Below are positions 1 to 4,861 of a DNA stretch of 6,410 bases, one piece after another. Numbering within the stretch: position 1 is the stretch's first letter; every line of letters starts with the position of its first letter. The translations under genes and the position numbers were made by a program. This DNA is from Anaerolineales bacterium (GTDB taxonomy: Bacteria; Chloroflexota; Anaerolineae; Epilineales; JAANWY01): the NCBI GenBank assembly GCA_018263655.1, contig JAANWY010000388.1:1-6410 (forward strand), read 5' to 3'. The notes beneath the pieces are model-generated. The model was not told where the DNA came from. It ran no database searches and was given only the letters and a program-made list of their open reading frames with translations.

Positions 1-64
1 GGTGTTGCTCGTAGTTGCCGGCTATGCCTTCGGCCAGTAACAGTCTTTGGGCGTAACTACTCAT
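1..64 (-). CDS. N-terminal fragment of an unidentified protein (runs off the left edge)
   Basis: Reading the minus strand from the ATG at 64-62 gives an open frame to the window edge, MSSYAQRLLLAEGIAGNYEQH (21 codons). It lies downstream of the M3 peptidase on the same strand, about 140 nt past that gene's stop. The composition looks protein-like and there is no stop, but 21 codons cannot identify a family. The ribosome binding site is poor: the only purine-rich stretch, GGCAGG, abuts the ATG with no spacing. I do not recognise the product, and the frame could be open by chance. Confidence 0.35.
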   Translation of the reverse strand, partial: MSSYAQRLLLAEGIAGNYEQH

Positions 65-77
65 CCTGCCGGCCCGT

Positions 78-190
78 CGACGAATGAATTCGCCGCCTGA
101 TACTTCGAAGTGCGTTTCAACGCACTATTCAGCACAAACTAACCCGTTTCAACGGGTTTCGTAGTAACAGACGGGCAATTCATTGCTCGT
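78..190. repeat. Array of four short inverted repeats with TTCA/TGAA loops, ~31-nt period
   Basis: Four small hairpins follow one another in the non-coding gap downstream of the M3 peptidase gene. Hairpin 1 is CGAA-TGAA-TTCG (81-92, extended by CG/CG over one mismatch to 78-95). Hairpin 2 is AGTGCGT-TTCA-ACGCACT (109-126). Hairpin 3 is AACCCGT-TTCA-ACGGGTT (141-158). Hairpin 4 is ACGGGCAA-TTCA-TTGCTCGT (171-190, with one G.T pair). The stems differ in sequence but each is self-complementary, and the loop is always TTCA or its complement TGAA. Loop centres at 86.5, 117.5, 149.5 and 180.5 are 31, 32 and 31 nt apart. No T-tract follows, so these are not ordinary terminators. I know of no named family that this matches. 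Confidence 0.7.
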
Positions 191-204
191 TGCTTGATGT
201 CTTG

Positions 205-1893
205 TCAGTCGCCAGTGTCCAAGATAGCCAACTGCGCTTGAACTAGATTCATCAACTCCCTCACGGTCTCGCGATCGAAGGCGAACGTGGCGCCGGCTGT
301 CTCGAACAACTCTGGCAGCGGCCGCGTATCCCCCAGAGCGAGGGCGGCGCGATAGTCAGCCACGGCCTGGGCCTGATCCTCTAGCGCATTGCGCCACACT
401 TGCAGGGCGCCAAGTTGTGCGAGTCCGTACTCGACGTAGTAGAAGGGTGTCGAGAAGATGTGTGTCTTCCGGTGCCAACCGGTCTCTTTCTGTGCCTCCA
501 AGCCGCTGTAGTCGATGCCGGCCATGAAACGGTCCCACAGCTCACTCCACTTCGCATTCAAGTCTGCCGGCGTGACATCCGCCGGTGCGTCGACGTACAC
601 CCAATGTTGGAAGCCGTCCACCATGGCCATATAGGGTAGGAACTCGACAATACCGCGCAACTGTTCGGCGTAGGCCCGCCGGGCGTCGTCCTCGTCATAG
701 AAGCCACCCTTGTTTTTCTCCAGGTAGGGGGCGCTGAGGAGCTCCATCGCCATGGAGGCGACCTCACAGAACTCCATCGGACCATCGTGATTCCAGATGA
801 GCGGATGGCGCAGCGATTCTGTGAAGTGGAAAGCGTGGCCGGCTTCGTGGAGCAGGGTGTTGACATCGCGGTGCGTGCCGACAGCATTCATGAAGATGTA
901 GGCCTTCCCGCTGATGGGGAAGGATCGGCAATATCCGCCCTGTCGCTTGTTCGGCCGGGAGGCGAGATCGAGGAATCCATCGCGCATGGCGGCGAAGTGC
1001 TGAGCCAGTGCTGGGTCTACTTGTTGCAGAATGCGGTAGCCGCCCTCCTCCAACTTGGCCGCATCTTCGAAGGGGCTGAGCGGTTCGCCGTACAGGTCGA
1101 CCTCGGTGTCCCAGGGACGCAAAGTTTCAAGAGCCAGCTTTTCAGTGCGTTCTGTATGGAGCCGCGTGGCCAGGGGGACGACTTCGTGCTCAATAGCGTG
1201 GTGGAAGGTGAAGCAGTCGTCGGGTGTGTAGTCGAAGCGGGCGAGGTCTTTCCACTTATAAGCTCGGTAGTCGTTGAAGCCGGCATTCTGTGCGACTTGC
1301 TGGCGTAACGGTAGCATTTTCAGGTACAGTTTGTTTATGCGCTCGCGGTCAGCAGCGTAGCGCTCCATAATCAGTCGCCATGCCTTCTCTCGCGTCGCGC
1401 GGTCCTGCTCGCGCAGGTGGAGTTGAGCTTGGGGCAGCGTCTCCTCTTTCCCCTCCCACTCGATCGTCATGCCACCGACGAGCTTCTCGTATTCGTTTTC
1501 AAGTTTCATGAGCCGGCTTTGAAGCGGCACGTTATCTTCGCGGAAGATGCTCGCTTCGGTGCGAAACCGGTTCATCATCATGGCTGTATCAGCCGAGGGC
1601 GTGTAGTCCTCAATGGCGAGTAGCTTGTTCTTAAGCGCCTGTTCCGCAACCTTGGCCTGCGGGATGATGTCGTCCACGAGTGTCAGGAAGCGTTGCTCGG
1701 CTTCCTCGTCCGCTGTGTTTTCCGACACGTCGCGGTAGATCTGGGCGGCCGATTCCTGGAGCACAGCGGTCAAGTCACTCCACTGTTGCAGCCACGCTTC
1801 GACGTTGTGGCCGTGTAGATCAGTAGCCAGCAGTGCGTCCACGTGAGGCTGAATGGTGTCCCAATCGAGTGGGTTGATGTCGGAGTAATTCAT
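205..1893 (-). CDS. M3 family oligoendopeptidase (PepF-like zinc metallopeptidase)
   Basis: This is a complete 562-residue protein of the thimet oligopeptidase/oligoendopeptidase F clan. These are cytoplasmic zinc enzymes that cut short peptides; there is no signal peptide. The zinc motif is HEAGH at residues 349-353, giving two His ligands and the catalytic Glu350. The third ligand is most likely Glu377 in FCEVAS, 28 residues after the first His, matching the M3 spacing. The C-terminal segment HIFSTPFYYVEYGLAQLGA (about 478-496) is the conserved His/Tyr region that lines the active site in this family. The N-terminal ~200 residues are helical and charged, as in the lid domain. The length is normal for the ~560-residue M3B subgroup. 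The ATG at 1893 is preceded by a G-rich stretch (GGGGGA) about 9 nt upstream and AGGAGG further up. It is divergent from the Fur-type gene and has its own promoter. No functional link to the metal transporter is evident. Confidence 0.97.
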   Translation of the reverse strand: MNYSDINPLDWDTIQPHVDALLATDLHGHNVEAWLQQWSDLTAVLQESAAQIYRDVSENTADEEAEQRFLTLVDDIIPQAKVAEQALKNKLLAIEDYTPSADTAMMMNRFRTEASIFREDNVPLQSRLMKLENEYEKLVGGMTIEWEGKEETLPQAQLHLREQDRATREKAWRLIMERYAADRERINKLYLKMLPLRQQVAQNAGFNDYRAYKWKDLARFDYTPDDCFTFHHAIEHEVVPLATRLHTERTEKLALETLRPWDTEVDLYGEPLSPFEDAAKLEEGGYRILQQVDPALAQHFAAMRDGFLDLASRPNKRQGGYCRSFPISGKAYIFMNAVGTHRDVNTLLHEAGHAFHFTESLRHPLIWNHDGPMEFCEVASMAMELLSAPYLEKNKGGFYDEDDARRAYAEQLRGIVEFLPYMAMVDGFQHWVYVDAPADVTPADLNAKWSELWDRFMAGIDYSGLEAQKETGWHRKTHIFSTPFYYVEYGLAQLGALQVWRNALEDQAQAVADYRAALALGDTRPLPELFETAGATFAFDRETVRELMNLVQAQLAILDTGD

Positions 1894-1949
1894 CGTTGAA
1901 ATCCCCCTTCTTCCTCCTCGGTGGTGGTTCGGTTGTCAAGCGTTTGGGG

Positions 1950-1978
1950 ATTGTATCCGATACTACGTAAAATGGCAA
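1950..1978 (-). promoter_or_regulatory. Predicted sigma70-type promoter of the M3 peptidase gene
   Basis: On the minus strand, TTGCCA (1978-1973), a 17-nt spacer and TACAAT (1955-1950) form a good -35/-10 pair about 57 nt upstream of the peptidase ATG. The -10 hexamer is the same as in the plus-strand promoter nearby. This is prediction from sequence only. Confidence 0.55.
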
Positions 1979-2019
1979 ATTGACATCCAGGTTATGGGGC
2001 AATACCAGGCTCTCAACAT

Positions 2020-2048
2020 TTGACAGTCATTTTCATTGACTGTACAAT
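2020..2048 (+). promoter_or_regulatory. Predicted sigma70-type promoter reading toward the Fur-family gene
   Basis: TTGACA (2020-2025), exactly 17 nt, then TACAAT (2043-2048): a consensus -35 and a 5/6 -10. Transcription would start near 2055 and run toward the Fur-family gene at 2406, crossing the whole MITE-like element first. A palindrome (2023-2043) fills the spacer, which is the classical arrangement for a repressed promoter. It is the best promoter I found in the window, and I saw no comparable promoter between the inserted element and the Fur ATG. Confidence 0.6.
2023..2043. promoter_or_regulatory. Palindromic operator-like site inside the promoter
   Basis: ACAGTCA (2023-2029), 7 nt, TGACTGT (2037-2043): a perfect 7-7-7 inverted repeat of 21 bp. 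It overlaps the 3' part of the -35 hexamer, fills the spacer and touches the first base of the -10. A dimeric regulator bound here would block RNA polymerase. The neighbouring Fur-family protein is the natural candidate by autoregulation, but the site is not a textbook Fur box (GATAAT-type), so the assignment is inference. Confidence 0.5.
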
Positions 2049-2054
2049 TGCAAG

Positions 2055-2068
2055 TGCAAATTATTGCA
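2055..2068. promoter_or_regulatory. Second AT-rich palindrome, TGCAA-N4-TTGCA
   Basis: TGCAA-ATTA-TTGCA sits at the predicted transcription start. A further TTGCAA occurs just upstream (2048-2053). The half-site resembles the TTGCAA-N5-TTGCAA box I recall for the nickel regulator Nur of Streptomyces, but the spacing between GC dinucleotides is 8 rather than 9. Treat this as a possible metalloregulator site. Confidence 0.3.
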
Positions 2069-2085
2069 ATAACTAGTCGATTGTA

Positions 2086-2093
2086 GGAGAATC
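2086..2093. repeat. Left 8-bp direct repeat (putative target duplication)
   Basis: GGAGAATC immediately precedes the left end (GTGACTACTC) of the MITE-like element. The same octamer immediately follows the right end at 2387-2394. Confidence 0.6.
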
Positions 2094-2128
2094 GTGACTA
2101 CTCAGGCGCTTCGTGCCTACACAAGAAG

Positions 2129-2188
2129 AGTCCGGAAAAAGGGGTCGGTGGGGGGCGGCCGCCCCCCACCGACCCCTTTTTCCGGACT
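2129..2188. repeat. Perfect 60-bp palindrome with no spacer
   Basis: The two 30-nt halves are exact reverse complements, meeting between 2158 and 2159 at a GCGGCCGC core (2155-2162). Each arm reads outward through a G/C run, GGGGTCGGTG-type sequence, an A5/T5 tract and TCCGGA. As DNA it could extrude a cruciform; as RNA it would form a very stable hairpin on either strand. Perfect spacerless palindromes of this size are uncommon in bacterial genomes. An assembly artefact should be considered, although the unique sequence on both sides argues for a real element. Confidence 0.95.
2136..2181. terminator. Possible bidirectional Rho-independent terminator formed by the palindrome
   Basis: A5 (2136-2140), an 18-bp GC-rich stem (2141-2176) and T5 (2177-2181) give the stem-plus-T-tract shape on both strands. 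It lies between the predicted promoter at 2020-2048 and the Fur-family gene, so if active it would cut transcription of the regulator. The T-tract is only five bases long and is itself paired in the palindrome, which lowers confidence. Confidence 0.35.
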
Positions 2189-2200
2189 TCGTAACTGCGA

Positions 2201-2222
2201 GGGCAGTAGCCGGGCAGTGGCC
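2201..2222. repeat. Two tandem 11-bp repeats (GGGCAGTRGCC)
   Basis: GGGCAGTAGCC (2201-2211) is followed directly by GGGCAGTGGCC (2212-2222), 10 of 11 bases identical, inside the mobile element between the palindrome and the internal inverted arm. Confidence 0.7.
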
Positions 2223-2230
2223 TGAGTAGC

Positions 2231-2377
2231 TTGACAATGTCACATTCGGCTCAGAAACAGTCCTTTGACCGCCGAAGGTCTCCTGACCGAGCGGCGTCCT
2301 GAGCTCTGTCGAAGGGGCGAATCGGGCTCGGTCAGGAGACCTTCGCCCAACGTGGGGCGGTAATGTGACATTGTCAA
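2231..2377. repeat. Nested inverted repeat, three stems
   Basis: The outer arms TTGACAATGTCACATT (2231-2246) and AATGTGACATTGTCAA (2362-2377) are perfect over 16 bp. ACCGCC (2268-2273) pairs with GGCGGT (2356-2361), adjoining the right outer arm with a 21-nt one-sided bulge. The inner arms, 2273-2292 (CGAAGGTCTCCTGACCGAGC) and 2326-2345, are perfect over 20 bp. The apical loop contains GTCCTGAGCTCTGTCGAAGG (2296-2315), which resembles a dispersed intergenic repeat seen in several bacterial phyla. Together these stems fill the right half of the mobile element. Confidence 0.9.
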
Positions 2378-2386
2378 AGTAGTTAC

Positions 2387-2394
2387 GGAGAATC
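2387..2394. repeat. Right 8-bp direct repeat; also the only RBS-like sequence of the Fur-family gene
   Basis: GGAGAATC is the second copy of the flanking octamer. Its GGAG (2387-2390) is the only Shine-Dalgarno-like sequence before the ATG at 2406, with an unusually long gap of 15 nt. Confidence 0.6.
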
Positions 2395-2405
2395 AAACAC
2401 ATCTC

Positions 2406-2840
2406 ATGAGCTGTTATCAGCAGTTGACGGAGGAGCTACGCGCGGCCGGCCTCCGCATGACGCCGCAGCGGTTAATGGTGATGGATGCGGTATTTCACCA
2501 CCAAGGCCACATCACGGCCGAAGACATCCACGCTGAGGTGCAGGCGCGGTATCCTTACGTTGACCTGTCGACCGTATACCGCACCCTACAAGTTTTGCAG
2601 GAGCAGGGCTTAGTGCTCGATCTGCAGGTACCGGACGGTCCGACTGAGTACGAGGCTGCGCTAGCTGGGTCTCATCACCATGCGATCTGTCAGTGTTGTG
2701 GCAAGATGCTACAGTTGACGTCCGATGTTTTGGTCCCACTCTGCGATGAGCTTCTGAACCGGCATGGCTTTCGTGCCGACCTTACGCACATGGCGGTCTA
2801 TGGATTGTGTGAGACTTGTGCTGAGCGGTCGGATTCGTGA
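2406..2840 (+). CDS. Fur-family metalloregulator (Fur/Zur/Nur type)
   Basis: This 144-residue protein has full Fur-family length. Residues 15-72 form the winged helix: GLRMTPQR (15-22), HITAEDIHAEV (35-45) and the recognition helix region DLSTVYRTLQVLQEQGL (53-69). The dimerisation and metal domain has EYEAALAGSHHHAIC with the His cluster H90-H92, the C95-x2-C98 pair (CQCC) and the second pair C135-x2-C138 (CETC). The two CxxC pairs form the structural zinc site. The His-rich loop and H128 supply candidate sensor ligands. Subgroup (iron, zinc, nickel, manganese) cannot be read from sequence alone. The adjacent Ni/Co transporter operon on the same strand suggests a nickel or cobalt role. The start ATG has a weak, distant RBS, and its presumed promoter lies beyond a 293-bp inserted element. 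An internal Met18 start would cut into the DNA-binding domain, so 2406 is preferred. Confidence 0.95.
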   Translation: MSCYQQLTEELRAAGLRMTPQRLMVMDAVFHHQGHITAEDIHAEVQARYPYVDLSTVYRTLQVLQEQGLVLDLQVPDGPTEYEAALAGSHHHAICQCCGKMLQLTSDVLVPLCDELLNRHGFRADLTHMAVYGLCETCAERSDS

Positions 2841-2855
2841 CGCGCTCGGTGACGA

Positions 2856-2931
2856 GGTAATCAGTTTTGACTATCAAACACGGTAATCTTGCCCGCTCTA
2901 TTACCGATCCTGATAGTCAAAACTGACCACC
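2856..2931. promoter_or_regulatory. Two-tier inverted repeat between the regulator and cbiM
   Basis: The outer arms TCAGTTTTGACTATCA (2861-2876) and TGATAGTCAAAACTGA (2911-2926) are perfect over 16 bp. GGT (2856-2858) and ACC (2929-2931) extend them over a 2x2 mismatch. After an AACA/ATCC internal loop, a perfect 7-bp inner stem follows, CGGTAAT (2881-2887) with ATTACCG (2900-2906), around a 12-nt loop. No T-tract follows, so it is not a standard terminator. It ends 37 nt before the cbiM ATG. It could be an operator with paired half-sites, an RNA leader structure or a small repeat element. A weak promoter (TTGCCC 2889-2894, N17, GATAGT 2912-2917) would overlap its right arm. The structure is certain; its role is not. 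Confidence 0.75.
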
Positions 2932-2968
2932 TGTGGCTCTCTATGTGGCGTGAAAGGAGAACGTTATC

Positions 2969-3958
2969 ATGAATTGGATTTTCCTTGTGGCCTCAACGGT
3001 CCCCACAATGCTGCGTGCGGTCCCCGGCGATCCCGCACTGCACATCCCTGATGGTTTCCTCAATTTGCCCATATCGCTGTTGGGTTGGATACTGACAGCT
3101 ATTCTGCTGGCGGTAGCCGTGCGGCGGACCGAAGGCGAATTCAGCGAGCGACAGATTCCGCTGATGGGGGTGATGGCGGCCTTCATCTTCGCGGCTCAGA
3201 TGATCAACTTCCCAGTGGCCGGCGGTACATCAGGCCACCTGCTCGGCGGCGCGCTGGCGGCGATCTCTCTTGGCCCGTGGGCCGGCATGCTCGTCATGGC
3301 CAGTGTTGTCGGTGTTCAGGGGCTGCTCTTCCAGGACGGCGGCTTGGTCGTCATGGGCGCCAACATCCTCAACATGGGGCTCTTGACGGCGCTGATCGGC
3401 TATGGGCTCTATCGCGGCGTGCTCGGACAGAGTCGGGGCGTGCGTCTGGCGGTCGCCGGCGTCGCAGCCTGGCTTTCTGTGATGGCCGGTGCATTAGGGA
3501 CGTCGTTGCAGCTCTGGCTGAGCGGGACGGCCCGGCTGGACGTCGTGATGCCGGCCATGTTGGGTGTCCACGCACTGATCGGCATTGGCGAGGCATTGAT
3601 CACTGTAGCGGCGCTGGCCTTCATCCTGCGGACACGGCCCGATCTGCTGGCTGGGACGGCCGAGGCGCGCGCCGGTCGCGGCTGGGTGGTTGCTGGTCTA
3701 GCGGCTGCGCTCGTCGTGGTGTTGCTGTCGCCCTTCGCGTCGGCGAACCCGGATGGGCTGGAGCGCGTCGCCATGGATTTGGGCTTCATAGGGCAGGGGG
3801 CTGACGCGCCGTATCAGATCTTGCCGGATTACGCTGTTCCTTTTCTGGGCGAGACAGCGCTGTCTACAGTCGTGGCCGGCGCGGCCGGCGCCCTCATCGT
3901 GGCGGCTGTGGCAGTCGTCATTATGCGTATGTTGCGGCGGTCAGCAAGCCCCGCGTGA
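2969..3958 (+). CDS. cbiM: CbiM-family nickel/cobalt ECF transporter S-component with fused C-terminal PDGLE domain
   Basis: This 329-residue inner-membrane protein binds and translocates Ni2+ or Co2+. HIPDGF (25-30) is the family's N-terminal metal-binding signature and GGTSGHLLGG (85-94) carries the second His. H25 and H90 are 65 residues apart, the spacing I recall between His2 and His67 of NikM. Hydrophobic helices run from about 35 to 222. A linker leads to a helix (238-256), then ASANPDGLERVAMDLGF (257-273), the hallmark of the PDGLE domain that replaces a separate CbiN/NikN subunit, and a last helix (about 298-320). The ATG at 2969 has a strong RBS (AGGAGA, 8-nt spacing). This start adds 24 mostly hydrophobic residues before His25, perhaps a signal peptide. 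Unusually, the residue before that His is Leu, not Met. It is the first gene of an M-Q-O operon. Confidence 0.93.
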   Translation: MNWIFLVASTVPTMLRAVPGDPALHIPDGFLNLPISLLGWILTAILLAVAVRRTEGEFSERQIPLMGVMAAFIFAAQMINFPVAGGTSGHLLGGALAAISLGPWAGMLVMASVVGVQGLLFQDGGLVVMGANILNMGLLTALIGYGLYRGVLGQSRGVRLAVAGVAAWLSVMAGALGTSLQLWLSGTARLDVVMPAMLGVHALIGIGEALITVAALAFILRTRPDLLAGTAEARAGRGWVVAGLAAALVVVLLSPFASANPDGLERVAMDLGFIGQGADAPYQILPDYAVPFLGETALSTVVAGAAGALIVAAVAVVIMRMLRRSASPA

Positions 3959-4021
3959 GAACAGCACGAACGCAGAAAAATGGGGGCAGCTCATGGTGAG
4001 CGTGAGATAAGGAAGCGGGCG

Positions 4022-4819
4022 ATGTCGATACATGTGAACGCTTTTGATCGCTTCAGGGCTGGGGAAAGCCTGATCCATCGCTTGGACCCCCGCATCAAGG
4101 TCGTGGTGACGGTGCTCTTCATCGTCTCGAATGTCTTGTTGCCGGATGGCGCATGGCTCGCTTTTGCGCTTGCTTGGGGCGTGATCCTGCTGACAGGCGT
4201 GGTGGCAGATGTGGGGGTTGGCTACACCTTCAAGCGTTCGTTCGTGGCGCTGCCCTTCGCGCTAGCGGCCGTCACAGCGATTTTCGCCATCCCAGGCCGG
4301 CCGCTGGCAAGCGTCCACCTCGGTCCGTGGGATCTGGTGGCGACGGATGCCGGCCTGATTCGCTTCGTCAGTATCGTGATTCGGAGCTGGCTCTCGGTAC
4401 AGATGGCCATCCTGCTCACAGCGACGACGCAGTTCCCGGACCTGATGCATGCACTGCGTCACCTCCGCATGCCGCGATTGCTGGTGGCAATCGTCTCCTT
4501 CATGTATCGTTACTTGTTCGTGCTCAGCGACGAGGCGATGCGGCTCTTGCGGGCCCGCGAGGCGCGGAGTGCCCGGCTGACAGAGGGCGACGGAGGTGGC
4601 TCGATTCTCTGGCGAGCAAAGATAGCCGGCAACATGGCCGGCCAGCTCTTCCTGCGCAGCTACGAGCGCAGTGACCGTATCTACAACGCCATGCTGGCGC
4701 GCGGCTACACGGGTCAGCACCTTACGCTGAACCCCCACGAGATGAGAAATTGCGATTGGCTGATTGGTGCGCTGGCAGTGATGTTGACCGTGTTTTTGCA
4801 AGTGGTGGGGCGGTTGTGA
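4022..4819 (+). CDS. cbiQ: CbiQ/EcfT-family transmembrane coupling protein of the Ni/Co ECF transporter
   Basis: This 265-residue membrane protein couples ATP hydrolysis by CbiO to CbiM. The N terminus HVNAFDRFRAGESLIHRLDPRIK (4-26) matches the usual CbiQ opening. Hydrophobic helices follow at about 27-40, 43-62, 73-90 and 112-133. The cytoplasmic coupling helices carry the paired Ala-Arg motifs of EcfT proteins, RAREARSAR (177-185) and LARGYTG (225-231), which contact the ATPase. A final helix spans about 245-262. I chose the ATG at 4022 because AAGGAAG lies 6 nt upstream and homologues begin near here. An in-frame ATG at 3980 would add 14 charged residues but has no RBS. It lies 63 nt after cbiM and 42 nt before cbiO, consistent with one transcript. 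Confidence 0.93.
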   Translation: MSIHVNAFDRFRAGESLIHRLDPRIKVVVTVLFIVSNVLLPDGAWLAFALAWGVILLTGVVADVGVGYTFKRSFVALPFALAAVTAIFAIPGRPLASVHLGPWDLVATDAGLIRFVSIVIRSWLSVQMAILLTATTQFPDLMHALRHLRMPRLLVAIVSFMYRYLFVLSDEAMRLLRAREARSARLTEGDGGGSILWRAKIAGNMAGQLFLRSYERSDRIYNAMLARGYTGQHLTLNPHEMRNCDWLIGALAVMLTVFLQVVGRL

Positions 4820-4846
4820 TTTCAGATTGCGAATTTCGGATTTTGG
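4819..4846. repeat. Short degenerate direct repeat (ATTTCNGATTNNGN), two units
   Basis: ATTTCAGATTGCGA (4819-4832) is followed by ATTTCGGATTTTGG (4833-4846), 10 of 14 bases identical. It starts on the last base of the cbiQ stop codon. Such GATTTCGAATT-type AT-rich runs recur in intergenic DNA of several phyla and translate spuriously as SEIRN-like peptides on the reverse strand. It breaks up the cbiQ-cbiO spacer and precedes the cbiO RBS. Confidence 0.45.
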
Positions 4847-4861
4847 GAGGATGGGAGCCGT

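Larger units (their letters stand above)
2098..2229. repeat. Inverted repeat CTACTCAGGC / GCCTGAGTAG enclosing the 60-bp palindrome
   Basis: Perfect 10-bp arms at 2098-2107 and 2220-2229. The left arm overlaps the left terminus of the mobile element, so the right arm behaves like an internal inverted copy of that end. It marks a 132-bp sub-unit and suggests that the element is composite. Confidence 0.7.
2094..2386. mobile_element. MITE-like non-autonomous element, 293 bp, 8-bp flanking repeats
   Basis: The left end reads GTGACTACTC. The right end, read inward on the other strand, is GTAACTACTT, so 8 of 10 terminal bases match as an inverted repeat. Exact GGAGAATC octamers lie immediately outside both ends. 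An IS66-family origin is possible, because those elements have ends beginning GTAA and make 8-bp duplications; this is family knowledge applied by inference. The interior has no credible gene and is mostly inverted repeats. These are CTACTCAGGC (2098-2107) matched by GCCTGAGTAG (2220-2229) around a 60-bp palindrome, then a nested inverted repeat (2231-2377). The open frame that crosses it on the minus strand is a by-product of this structure. The terminal repeats are short, so a chance alignment of ends cannot be fully excluded. Confidence 0.6.

Noticed and set aside
78..190. Possible degenerate CRISPR array, because GTTTCAAC-like units recur at ~31 nt.
   Set aside because: The units are not identical repeats separated by unique spacers; each has its own stem sequence and only the 4-nt loop is shared. 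No cas genes are present.
787..1308. A 173-codon plus-strand open frame opposite the M3 peptidase.
   Set aside because: It overlaps the zinc-site region of a clearly real gene on the other strand and shows no domain of its own.
2326..2350. GGTCAGGAGACC followed by TTCGCC resembles the B12 box of cobalamin riboswitches, tempting next to a Co/Ni transporter.
   Set aside because: It is one arm of a 20-bp perfect inverted repeat inside the mobile element, precedes the regulator rather than cbiM, and the other conserved riboswitch elements are missing or in the wrong order on both strands.
2073..2402. A 109-codon open frame on the minus strand spanning the regulator's upstream region.
   Set aside because: It runs straight through the palindrome and nested inverted repeats of the mobile element, has low-complexity composition and no recognisable domain.
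2856..2931. NikR operator or ordinary terminator at the regulator-cbiM junction.
   Set aside because: There is no GTATGA-N16-TCATAC pattern and no T-tract after the stem; the inverted repeat is a different structure.
3980..4021. Longer cbiQ start at 3980, adding 14 residues.
   Set aside because: It has no ribosome binding site, and the added residues are charged and not typical. The ATG at 4022 has AAGGAAG at 6-nt spacing and fits the family start.
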